Part shown: piece by piece, positions 1-5,468 of the stretch
Numbering within the stretch: the stretch's first letter is position 1
Layout: the number at the start of each line of letters is the position of its first letter
Assembly: GCA_001399705.1 (NCBI GenBank)
Contig: LJCR01000191.1
Coordinates: 1 to 5,468 of the forward strand
Direction: 5' to 3'
Source of the DNA: Kouleothrix aurantiaca
GTDB taxonomy: Bacteria; Chloroflexota; Chloroflexia; Chloroflexales; Roseiflexaceae
DNA: 5,468 nt
The notes under the pieces: generated by a model
Databases searched by the model: none
What the model saw: the letters and a program-made list of their open reading frames with translations, nothing else
What the model was told of the DNA's origin: nothing
Made by a program: the position numbers and the translations under genes

Positions 1-81
1 CTGGTCGCCTCGATGATCGCCGCCCTCACCCACCTCGGCCAGAGCCTGGCCGCCACCGACGCCACCTCCCTGCGCGCGTAA
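1..81 (+). CDS. 3' end of an unidentified protein-coding gene (partial)
   Basis: Reading frame 1 is open from the window edge to a TAA stop at 79-81 and encodes 26 residues, ending in ATDATSLRA. All 26 sense codons end in G or C, which is strong evidence of real coding in this GC-rich genome. The visible tail is rich in Ala, Leu and Thr, looks helical, and carries no recognisable motif, so no function can be given. It lies on the same strand as the operon that starts at 325. The 243-base gap between them, compared with the four-base overlaps inside that operon, suggests that this gene ends an earlier transcription unit, although read-through into the operon cannot be excluded. Confidence 0.75.
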   Translation: MVASMIAALTHLGQSLAATDATSLRA

Positions 82-324
82 CCCCCCGTGAACGCCTGCC
101 TACGCCGCTCCACCTGCCAATTCTCACGGCGTTGAACTGATTCCAACTATAACGATCGCCCAGCATCCCCCAAGAGTACCGCCAGCGACTAGGACGGGGG
201 GGGCCAAAAGTGGCACAGTCGCGGCGATACAAACCCCTTTTTAACTGCTACTCTGAGACCAGGTCACCTGTGGGCCGAATGATTGCAGCTCGCCCTATGA
301 CATGGGCCTCGAAACGATTGTGGT
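82..324. other. Intergenic region without a supported gene
   Basis: This gap is visibly poorer in G/C than the flanking genes and has no reading frame with coding-like codon use. It contains an AT-rich patch around 132-153 (TTGAAC, then TATAAC), a run of eight G at 196-203, a CCCCTTTTT stretch at 234-242 and a small palindrome CAGGTCACCTG at 260-270. None of these adds up to a well-spaced promoter or a stem followed by a T-run. The promoter of the downstream operon is expected here by position, but I cannot place it. Confidence 0.6.
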
Positions 325-2013
325 ATGCGCCGTCCGTCGATCATCTTCATCATTCCGCTGCTGTTGGCAGGACTGCTTGCCGCATGCCAGGCTCCTTTGA
401 CAGTGGATCAGCAGCGCGCAACCGCCGTTAGTGGCGGTTGCTGGCCGTATGGCTATGATCAGCCGGCGCCAACCCGCACGCCGTACGTCCGCTATGGCAC
501 GGCGACACCCTCGCCGACCCCGCCGCCGACCGGCGTCGCATACCCGACCTGTACACCCGCGCCGCTCACCCCAACCGTTACGCCCAAGCCCACGGTGACC
601 CTCACGCCGCGCCCGCCGCGCACGCCCGTTCCGGCGTCTGTGGTCGGCGGCCCGGCTGAAGTCGGCAATCAGGCCGGCAGTGCGTGGTTTCGCACCCTGG
701 CGATCCATCCCGTTCGCCACACCGTCGCGGTGGCCTGGATCGCCAACGGCTCGACCTTTGATGACTCCAAGGACGGCCAGGTGTGGGTCAGAGTCCAGCG
801 CGCCGACGGCACCTGGAACCCGCTCCAGACGGTCAACACCGGGTTTATCGGCAAGGCTCCCTACGCGGGCCTGGCCATGGCAATCGGCTACGACGGTACC
901 GTCTACGTCGTGTACGGCATGGGGCGCTCGGATGACCGGCAGGTGCAGTTCGTCGAGAGCCACGACGATGGGTTGACCTGGTCGCTGCCAGCGGCGCTGG
1001 ATGGCGTTGACGCCGATGCCGCCCCACCGGAGGAGTTTCCGGGCGGCGCGCCGACGGCGACCCCTACCCCCGGCCCAAGTCCAACCGCCGACCCGGCCGC
1101 GACTGCCACACCCGAGCCCGCCGACGATTCTGTGACCAATGTCAGCGGCGAGTCGCAGAGCGGGGCCGTGATCGCGCTCGCAGCCGATCCGAACGGCGGC
1201 CTGCATCTGCTCTACCGCCTGGGCGGCGTCGCCGGCAAGCAGATTGGCTACGCATACCGCGCGCCAAACGAGACCTTCTGGCGTATGACTACCCCAGCAG
1301 GTGGCGGTATGCACTACCGCGGCGCGCTGGGCCTGCTGCCGCAGGACGACGGGCGCGTCAAGCGCTTTGTGGCTATCCAGACCGACAATGCGATCACGCT
1401 CTACACCAGCCTGGACGGCCTCGCGTGGAACCGGTCGGCGCTGCCGGTGGCGCAATATCTCTCGCCCGAAACCATCTTCACCATGACCATGGTCGTAGCC
1501 CCGCGCGGCCCCGGCCTGGTCGCCCTCACCTGGGGGCAGTACGCGCGTGGCGGCGTGTTCGCGGCCGTGAGCCTCGACGGCGGCGTCACGTGGGGCCAGG
1601 AGGAGCGTATTGCGCAGCACAACATGAACGGGCGCGCGTTCGAGAACCAGGGCGAGGGCAGCCCTCGCGCAGGCTTCGACCCGTGGGTGGTGTACGACGC
1701 GGTCACCGACCAGCTCGCGGTGAGCTGGACCGAGATGGATGGCGGGCGCAAGCCGCGCACCTTCACCACCATGTACGCTATTCGCGCGCTGGCCGATGTG
1801 ACCGTTCCCCTGTGGCGCTACGGCGTCAGCCCGGAGACGGTCGATACCGAGCGCCCGCCGACGCTTGGCCCGGTCGGGTTTCGGTCGCGCCTCTATGGGA
1901 CGCCGGACGGCCGCGCGCACGTTTTGTTGGGCGTGGACCCGCAAAATTCCCAGCAACGTGTCTATGTGCAGCCGCTGGTCTTGCCGGGACTGCTCAAGGA
2001 TGCTGAATCGTGA
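325..2013 (+). CDS. Exported lipoprotein with Asp-box (BNR/sialidase-type) repeats and Thr/Pro-rich linkers
   Basis: This 562-residue protein is probably anchored to the outer face of the membrane and carries a beta-propeller domain. Residues 1-20 form a lipoprotein signal peptide ending in the lipobox LAAC with Cys21. Residues 48-107 are a Thr/Pro-rich spacer that would hold the folded part away from the membrane. Two full Asp-box motifs (S-x-D-x-G-x-T-W) are visible, SHDDGLTW at 212-219 and SLDGGVTW at 416-423, and a degenerate one, SLDGLAW, at 362-368. A second Thr/Pro-rich stretch at 236-268 interrupts the propeller region. Asp-boxes occur in sialidases but also in many non-enzymatic propellers. 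I see no clear arginine triad or FRIP motif, so binding or scaffolding is more likely than sialidase activity. ATG 325 is the first possible start after an in-frame stop at 298-300 and gives the complete signal peptide, though no good Shine-Dalgarno precedes it. It is the first gene of the four-gene operon, and its stop overlaps the next start as GTGA. Confidence 0.85.
   Translation: MRRPSIIFIIPLLLAGLLAACQAPLTVDQQRATAVSGGCWPYGYDQPAPTRTPYVRYGTATPSPTPPPTGVAYPTCTPAPLTPTVTPKPTVTLTPRPPRTPVPASVVGGPAEVGNQAGSAWFRTLAIHPVRHTVAVAWIANGSTFDDSKDGQVWVRVQRADGTWNPLQTVNTGFIGKAPYAGLAMAIGYDGTVYVVYGMGRSDDRQVQFVESHDDGLTWSLPAALDGVDADAAPPEEFPGGAPTATPTPGPSPTADPAATATPEPADDSVTNVSGESQSGAVIALAADPNGGLHLLYRLGGVAGKQIGYAYRAPNETFWRMTTPAGGGMHYRGALGLLPQDDGRVKRFVAIQTDNAITLYTSLDGLAWNRSALPVAQYLSPETIFTMTMVVAPRGPGLVALTWGQYARGGVFAAVSLDGGVTWGQEERIAQHNMNGRAFENQGEGSPRAGFDPWVVYDAVTDQLAVSWTEMDGGRKPRTFTTMYAIRALADVTVPLWRYGVSPETVDTERPPTLGPVGFRSRLYGTPDGRAHVLLGVDPQNSQQRVYVQPLVLPGLLKDAES
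376..387 (+). other. Lipobox of the Asp-box protein (LAAC, Cys21)
   Basis: The hydrophobic stretch of residues 6-20 follows a basic start (Met-Arg-Arg) and ends in Leu-Ala-Ala-Cys. This fits the signal peptidase II consensus and predicts diacylglycerol attachment at Cys21 after cleavage. Confidence 0.8.
1996..2000 (+). promoter_or_regulatory. Ribosome binding site for the NlpC/P60 gene (AAGGA)
   Basis: AAGGA lies nine bases before the GTG at 2010, inside the end of the upstream gene. It supports GTG 2010 over the in-frame GTG at 2043, which has only a poorly spaced GAGAAAG before it. Start 2010 also creates the GTGA stop/start overlap that suggests translational coupling. Confidence 0.55.
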
Positions 2014-3380
2014 TCCGCCGCGCCGCTGTTCGTGAGAAAGCTGTGACATCGCACTATTCCGCCTTCGCCAACCTACGCAGCTCGCGCAACCGCCGCCTGC
2101 TCGTGGTGCTGGCGCTGCTCCCCGTGCTGCTGCTGCTGGCGTGCGGCGCGGGCGGCACATTTGTCCGCGACGCCAACGGGACGCCCATTGCGCTGGCCTC
2201 CATGAGCGACATCCCGCGCTGGGCGTGCCCGACCGCGACTCCACTGCCGCCGATCGAGGTCGAGGACGGCACTGAGAACAACGATCTCGGCACGCCGGTA
2301 CCGAAGTATCGGGAGACCGACCCGTACGAACGCGAGTACGGCATTGGAAACCGCCCACCGCCGCGGCCCACGCCTTACACCAAAGGCTCGGGCTTTCAGT
2401 CGCAGACCGCCTTTTTTATCGGCCAGATCGTCAACTGGCGGTCGATGGACGTGCGGGTCGACGTCGCCGGCTCGGACACCACCGGGCTGGATGCGGGCGA
2501 GCGGCTGTACCGGATTCGCCTGGAGTGGCGCAACTACGGGGGGTCGTTCCCGTTTACGCCCATGCGCCAGCTCGTCCTGACGGCGATCAGCCGCGGCGAT
2601 GGGCGGCTGACGGGCGGCGAGTGGCGCTACAGCGATCGGGCCGCCCAGCTCGCCGGCATTGATCCCGCGCCGCTGGCGCAGGCGCTGCCGCCGGGCGCCA
2701 CGATCCAGGAGATCCCGATCATCGCGCCTGACGGGAATGTCGGCTCGATCGACATCCAGCTCGACCAGCCCGGCGCCAGCAGCGCCAACGGCCTGCGGCT
2801 GCACTTTACGCCGGGGCGCGCGCCCGAGTGCGGCTTTGACGGCACCTGGGCAGCGGTCTACTCCTCCTCGCCGCGCCAGTTCAGCGGTGTGGCGGCCCCG
2901 CCCGGCGCTGACGCGATTGTAGCGACGGCCCTGAAGTATGTGGGCGTCCAATATTGCTGGGGCGGCAAAGGCTTCTCGCCGTGCAACGGCTACGGCGGTG
3001 GGCCGACGCAGGTCACGCCGGCCTGCGCGAGCTACCCCTGCTTCGACTGCTCGGGCCTCACCTGGTTTGTCTACAAGGAAAATAATCTGCCGATCGGGCA
3101 GGGCACGGCCAACCAGAAGAACTACGCGCCGGTGCAGGTCAGTGATATTCGACCCGGCGATCTCATGCTGTTCAGCGCCATTAACGCGCAGAACAGCGGC
3201 GCGCGCATCACCCACGTCGGGCTCTACGCCGGCGATCTCGACGGCGATGGCAAAGGCGACATGATCCATGCCGCCAACTACCCGACCGGGGTGGTGATAA
3301 CGAAGAACGTGCTCGGCAACCCGTATTACCTATCGCATCTTGTGGTCGTGACCCGGCCGCCGCGGGGAGGTGGTCTATGA
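2010..3380 (+). CDS. NlpC/P60-family cell-wall hydrolase lipoprotein
   Basis: This 456-residue exported lipoprotein is predicted to cut peptide bonds in peptidoglycan stems. A long basic N-region (residues 1-30) leads into a hydrophobic segment ending in the lipobox LLAC with Cys45. A proline-rich linker covers roughly 75-125. Residues 135-290 look like a beta-sandwich, possibly of the DUF4352/Ig type, judging from the strand-like YRIRLEWRNYG and the later LPPGATIQEIPI. Residues 300-450 are the NlpC/P60 domain: Cys347 in FDCSGLT is the nucleophile, His402 in THVGLY the base, and His420 in MIHAAN the third polar residue, so the catalytic triad is complete. Compared with ordinary family members there are two insertions, a Cys-rich one before the nucleophile and a DxDxDG loop before His420. 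Its position directly upstream of a VirB6-like gene parallels wall hydrolases of conjugative elements such as Tn916 Orf14 and ICEBs1 CwlT. A general housekeeping endopeptidase is the alternative. It overlaps both neighbours by four bases. Confidence 0.9.
   Translation: MIRRAAVREKAVTSHYSAFANLRSSRNRRLLVVLALLPVLLLLACGAGGTFVRDANGTPIALASMSDIPRWACPTATPLPPIEVEDGTENNDLGTPVPKYRETDPYEREYGIGNRPPPRPTPYTKGSGFQSQTAFFIGQIVNWRSMDVRVDVAGSDTTGLDAGERLYRIRLEWRNYGGSFPFTPMRQLVLTAISRGDGRLTGGEWRYSDRAAQLAGIDPAPLAQALPPGATIQEIPIIAPDGNVGSIDIQLDQPGASSANGLRLHFTPGRAPECGFDGTWAAVYSSSPRQFSGVAAPPGADAIVATALKYVGVQYCWGGKGFSPCNGYGGGPTQVTPACASYPCFDCSGLTWFVYKENNLPIGQGTANQKNYAPVQVSDIRPGDLMLFSAINAQNSGARITHVGLYAGDLDGDGKGDMIHAANYPTGVVITKNVLGNPYYLSHLVVVTRPPRGGGL
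2133..2144 (+). other. Lipobox of the NlpC/P60 protein (LLAC, Cys45)
   Basis: A Leu-rich hydrophobic core (residues 30-43) preceded by RRNRR-like basic residues ends in Leu-Leu-Ala-Cys, followed by Gly. This predicts lipidation at Cys45 and retention at the outer membrane face. Confidence 0.75.
3364..3370 (+). promoter_or_regulatory. Strong ribosome binding site for the Ig-like membrane protein gene (GGGGAGG)
   Basis: GGGGAGG sits six bases before ATG 3377, inside the last codons of the NlpC/P60 gene. It is a near-ideal Shine-Dalgarno and fixes the start at the ATGA overlap. Confidence 0.8.
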
Positions 3381-3985
3381 GACGGATGAGTGTACTGATA
3401 CTCGTGCTGCCGCTTCTGGCGGCGCTGCTCGCCCCGCGTCCCGCGGCCGCGTGCGGCACCACGGTGCTGGAAGTCGGCGTGCGCGACCTGAACGACAAGC
3501 CGGTTCCCGCCGTCGCCTTCGACATCGATGTCGACGGCGCGCAGCGCACCATGGCGACTGATGCAAACGGCCTGCTGACCCTGTCCTGTGTGGATGCCAA
3601 GTCCGTGCGGATCGTCGCCGCGCGCACCGCCGCCGGGCAGTCCTTGACGATGGATGAGAACACGCCCGGCGGCGGCTTGACGATCCCGCTCACCGAGGGA
3701 CAGACGGCACATCTGCCGCTGCGCCTGACCGGCACGCTGCTGCTTGTCGAGCCGGTCGCCGAGGGTGGGCAGTCGGCAGTCTTCAGTGCCACACCCACCG
3801 CGGCCCCGTCGAGCGCAGCACCATTGGGCGCCTCCGCGCCTGTCATAGCCAGCACCCCGCCAATCCCGACGTCGAGCAGGCCATCCTGGTTCTGGTGGGT
3901 TGTCGCGCTCGTCCTGGGCATTCCCGCGGCAATCGGCGCCCTGCTGTGGCTGCGGAGCGCGGCAGCGCGGCGGAGGGCCCGATGA
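3377..3985 (+). CDS. Exported single-pass membrane protein with Ig-like / carboxypeptidase-regulatory-like domain
   Basis: This 202-residue protein of unknown specific function has a clear architecture. Residues 1-25 are a signal peptide ending in Ala-Ala-Ala before Cys26, compatible with signal peptidase I and only weakly with a lipobox. Residues 28-120 resemble a small beta-sandwich of the carboxypeptidase-regulatory or Ig type: strand-like VLEVGVRDLNDKPVPAVAF, then a TDANGLLTL segment at 61-69. Cys26 and Cys71 could form a disulfide. A Ser/Thr/Pro/Ala-rich spacer (138-169) leads to a transmembrane helix at 171-192 beginning WFWW and a basic cytoplasmic tail ending RRRAR. The bulk is therefore outside the cell and anchored at its C-terminus. 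It sits between a wall hydrolase and a VirB6-like channel protein with four-base overlaps on both sides, so a structural or adaptor part in the same envelope complex is a reasonable inference. Confidence 0.85.
   Translation: MRRMSVLILVLPLLAALLAPRPAAACGTTVLEVGVRDLNDKPVPAVAFDIDVDGAQRTMATDANGLLTLSCVDAKSVRIVAARTAAGQSLTMDENTPGGGLTIPLTEGQTAHLPLRLTGTLLLVEPVAEGGQSAVFSATPTAAPSSAAPLGASAPVIASTPPIPTSSRPSWFWWVVALVLGIPAAIGALLWLRSAAARRRAR
3887..3952 (+). other. C-terminal transmembrane anchor of the Ig-like protein
   Basis: Residues 171-192 form an uninterrupted hydrophobic stretch with an aromatic cap (WFWW) on the outer side and a cluster of arginines directly after it, which by the positive-inside rule places the C-terminus in the cytoplasm. 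Confidence 0.75.
3972..3977 (+). promoter_or_regulatory. Ribosome binding site deciding the start of the VirB6-like gene (GGAGGG)
   Basis: GGAGGG lies four bases before ATG 3982. Together with the ATGA overlap it argues for this start rather than the in-frame GTG at 3895, which would add 29 residues without a signal-like character (arginine-rich) and overlap the previous gene by 91 bases. Confidence 0.8.
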
Positions 3986-5406
3986 AGCGACTGTATACCA
4001 GCCTGATCATCCGCGCCGCGGGGCTGGTCGTCCTATTCGGGCTCCTGTACGTGGCGCTGTTCCCGCACCGCGCGTCGGCCTGTGATACGTTTGATGTCGG
4101 GTGCCCGGTCGATGTCGGCATCTACTCGCTGATCGTAGGGGTCAGCGAGGGCCTGTGGGCCTGGAATCGCTCCATGCTCTACCTCGCGCGCCTGATCGAG
4201 GGGCTGCGGGTATGGCTGATCGGCGATGTGCTCGGGACGGCGCTCGACGCGACGATCGCGGGCATCAAATTCCCCTTCTGGATCGCGGTCGGTATTGCCT
4301 GGATCGTATTTACCGTCAGCTTCCTGCTTCAGGCGGTGGTGCGGCTGGATTGGGTCGACCTGCGCAAGGGAATCCGCAACGCCATTTTCGCGGTTATTCT
4401 GTTCCAGATCGGCAGCCAGGCCATGGCGGGTATGGAGCAGATCCGCATCATGGTCGGCCAGGGGTTCCAATCGATCGGCGCGACCAGCGTGAGCAACGCG
4501 ACGACCCAGCTCGGCTTCTATGTCGGCAGCGCAACCTCGCGCGGCGACACGATCGAGCAGCCGCACTCGATCTACGATGGGGCCGATACATGCCCGGGCG
4601 TCGACCTGACGCGCACCAATACGCAGTCGATGTTCATGAACGATTATCTGGCGAACTTTCTGTTCGCGGATGCCCATGACATTCACTGCCCGAGCGGAGC
4701 CGGTCCGGCGCTGCCGGACAATTTCGTCAACACCTTCCAGATCGATACCAATCAGATCAGCAACGAGGACGCGGACGCACGGGCGCGCCGGACCATCCTC
4801 GCGCGTATGGGGCTGTCCCGCCAGGCGCAGGCAGTGCTGCCCACCGTCGGCGCGGTGCTGGAGCAGGTGATGCACCTGACTTTCGCGCTGGCGCTGGCGT
4901 CGCTCTGGTTCGGGCTGGTCATCTCGATGATGTTCTCGCTGTTCCTGCCCACCGAGGGCATGTTCAAGGCCCAGATCGACGGCATGCTGGCGACGCTCAA
5001 AGCCTCGTGGCTGGCCACGTTCTGGGTTGGGATCGGCCTGTCCCTGGTTGCGATGGCAGCAGCGACTGGCAACGCGCTGGCGGTCAACGGCATCAGCATC
5101 GGCATGTTCGTCGTATACATCTTCCAGATTCGCGGTGCGATACTGACGCTGCGCGCGGCGATGGTTTCCACGTCCGCGACCCTGGGCCAGGCGCCCGCCG
5201 CGGTCGGCGGGCTGGCGCGCGGGTTTGGGAATCTGGCAAAAGATGGCGCGATCATCGGCGCGGCGGCGGCAACCGGCAATACTGGGGAGCTGGTCGAGGC
5301 CGGCCTCCAGCAGATGCGCCGCCGGCTCGCGTTCAGCACCAGCGGCAACCTGATCGCCCAGGCCGGCGAGCGGCTGCTGTTGAACAAGGCCATGGGACCG
5401 GTCTAG
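3982..5406 (+). CDS. VirB6/TrbL-like polytopic membrane protein (type IV secretion/conjugation-like)
   Basis: This 474-residue integral membrane protein probably belongs to the VirB6/TrbL type of channel subunits, judged by topology rather than by a signature motif. A hydrophobic N-terminal segment (8-27) ends in ASAC (31-34) and may be a cleaved signal peptide. Further membrane segments are seen near 97-119, 131-149, 293-322 (long, perhaps two short helices), 341-361 and 370-390. Between the first and second groups lies a polar region of about 140 residues (151-290) containing Cys204 and Cys236, probably outside the cell. The tail from about 400 is Gly/Ala-rich and then amphipathic with RRR at 446-448, probably cytoplasmic. 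Large central loop plus clustered helices is usual for VirB6/TrbL proteins. Its closeness to an NlpC/P60 gene supports a conjugation-type role. The gene ends at TAG 5404-5406, but coding-like sequence continues in frame beyond it, so the annotated C-terminus may be premature. A non-secretion membrane scaffold remains possible. Confidence 0.8.
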   Translation: MKRLYTSLIIRAAGLVVLFGLLYVALFPHRASACDTFDVGCPVDVGIYSLIVGVSEGLWAWNRSMLYLARLIEGLRVWLIGDVLGTALDATIAGIKFPFWIAVGIAWIVFTVSFLLQAVVRLDWVDLRKGIRNAIFAVILFQIGSQAMAGMEQIRIMVGQGFQSIGATSVSNATTQLGFYVGSATSRGDTIEQPHSIYDGADTCPGVDLTRTNTQSMFMNDYLANFLFADAHDIHCPSGAGPALPDNFVNTFQIDTNQISNEDADARARRTILARMGLSRQAQAVLPTVGAVLEQVMHLTFALALASLWFGLVISMMFSLFLPTEGMFKAQIDGMLATLKASWLATFWVGIGLSLVAMAAATGNALAVNGISIGMFVVYIFQIRGAILTLRAAMVSTSATLGQAPAAVGGLARGFGNLAKDGAIIGAAAATGNTGELVEAGLQQMRRRLAFSTSGNLIAQAGERLLLNKAMGPV

Positions 5407-5468
5407 CGCTGGCTGCAGGACGAGAAGGACGCCCGCGCGACCGGAGCCCGCGAGGCCGAGGCGACGTG
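5407..5468 (+). other. Coding-like sequence after the TAG stop, in frame with the VirB6-like gene; possible next start GTG 5466
   Basis: The 20 complete codons after TAG, read in the same frame, contain no stop and encode a charged, helix-like stretch beginning RWLQDEKDAR. Nineteen of the 20 end in G or C, against 15 and 12 in the other two forward frames, and the G/C order by codon position (third > first > second) is that of genuine genes in this window. It may be the displaced C-terminal tail of the upstream gene, or the region before a new gene. A GTG at 5466-5468 preceded by GAGG at 5458-5461 could start the next gene, which runs off the window. Confidence 0.4.

Noticed and set aside
86..133. 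Inverted repeats CCGTGA/TCACGG (86-91, 124-129) and AACGCC/GGCGTT (91-96, 128-133) after the first gene
   Set aside because: The arms are six bases with loops of over 30 bases, the two stems exclude each other, and no T-run follows, so a terminator is not supported.
132..153. TTGAAC and TATAAC as a sigma-70-type promoter
   Set aside because: The two hexamers are only 10 bases apart, far short of the usual 16-18, and no better -35 lies at the right distance from TATAAC.
196..242. Run of eight G and later CCCCTTTTT as a terminator or G-quadruplex
   Set aside because: There is only one G-run, so no quadruplex can form on one strand, and pairing of the G-run with the C-run spans about 30 bases with no consistent stem.
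210..431. 73-residue forward open frame starting in the intergenic region
   Set aside because: It runs 107 bases into the Asp-box gene in another frame and has no convincing ribosome site, coding bias or motif.
325..2013. Annotation of the first operon gene as an active sialidase
   Set aside because: Asp-boxes mark the fold, not the activity. I could not identify the N-terminal FRIP motif or a convincing arginine triad with the catalytic Tyr and Glu.
295..2358. Long open frame on the minus strand opposite the Asp-box gene (687 residues)
   Set aside because: It is antisense to a gene with a lipobox, Asp-boxes and linker repeats. Its product is arginine-rich and without domains, as expected from the complement of GC-rich codons.
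2073..3269. Minus-strand open frame of 398 residues opposite the NlpC/P60 gene
   Set aside because: The plus strand carries a complete catalytic triad in a known family; the antisense product has no recognisable feature.
3895..3981. Upstream GTG start extending the VirB6-like protein by 29 residues
   Set aside because: It overlaps the preceding gene by 91 bases and adds an arginine-rich stretch, while ATG 3982 has GGAGGG at the right distance and the same overlap style as its neighbours.

Overview
The window is GC-rich DNA from a bacterium that is most likely a member of the Chloroflexota. The pointers are exported lipoproteins carrying long Thr/Pro-rich linkers of the 'TPTPTP' type, very high G/C at third codon positions, and tight operons of surface proteins. 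This assignment comes from sequence style only and is a moderate-confidence inference.

Layout. Positions 1-81 hold the last 26 codons of an unidentified gene. Positions 82-324 are a non-coding gap of about 240 bases with no convincing promoter or terminator. From 325 to 5406 four genes run on the + strand with no space between them. Each stop codon overlaps the next start by four bases (GTGA at 2010, ATGA at 3377, ATGA at 3982), and a purine-rich Shine-Dalgarno stretch precedes each of the three internal starts. They almost certainly form one translationally coupled operon. The genes are: (1) a lipoprotein with sialidase-type Asp-box (BNR) repeats, probably a beta-propeller; (2) a lipoprotein with a C-terminal NlpC/P60 peptidoglycan hydrolase domain; (3) a small exported protein with an Ig-like or carboxypeptidase-regulatory-like domain and a C-terminal membrane anchor; (4) a polytopic membrane protein resembling the VirB6/TrbL channel subunits of type IV secretion systems.

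How they may work together. A cell-wall hydrolase directly beside a VirB6-like protein is a known pairing in conjugative elements of monoderm bacteria (Tn916 orf14/orf15, ICEBs1 conG/cwlT). The most economical reading is a cell-envelope part of a conjugation or type IV secretion-like apparatus. The channel protein would sit in the membrane, the NlpC/P60 lipoprotein would open the wall, and the propeller lipoprotein and the Ig-like anchored protein would act as outer scaffold or contact proteins. No ATPase (VirB4/VirD4) or relaxase lies in the window, so this remains an inference.

The most unusual points are a TAG stop at the end of the VirB6-like gene followed in the same frame by 20 strongly coding-like codons up to the window edge, and two insertions in the NlpC/P60 domain, one rich in cysteine and one forming a DxDxDG calcium-loop-like motif.
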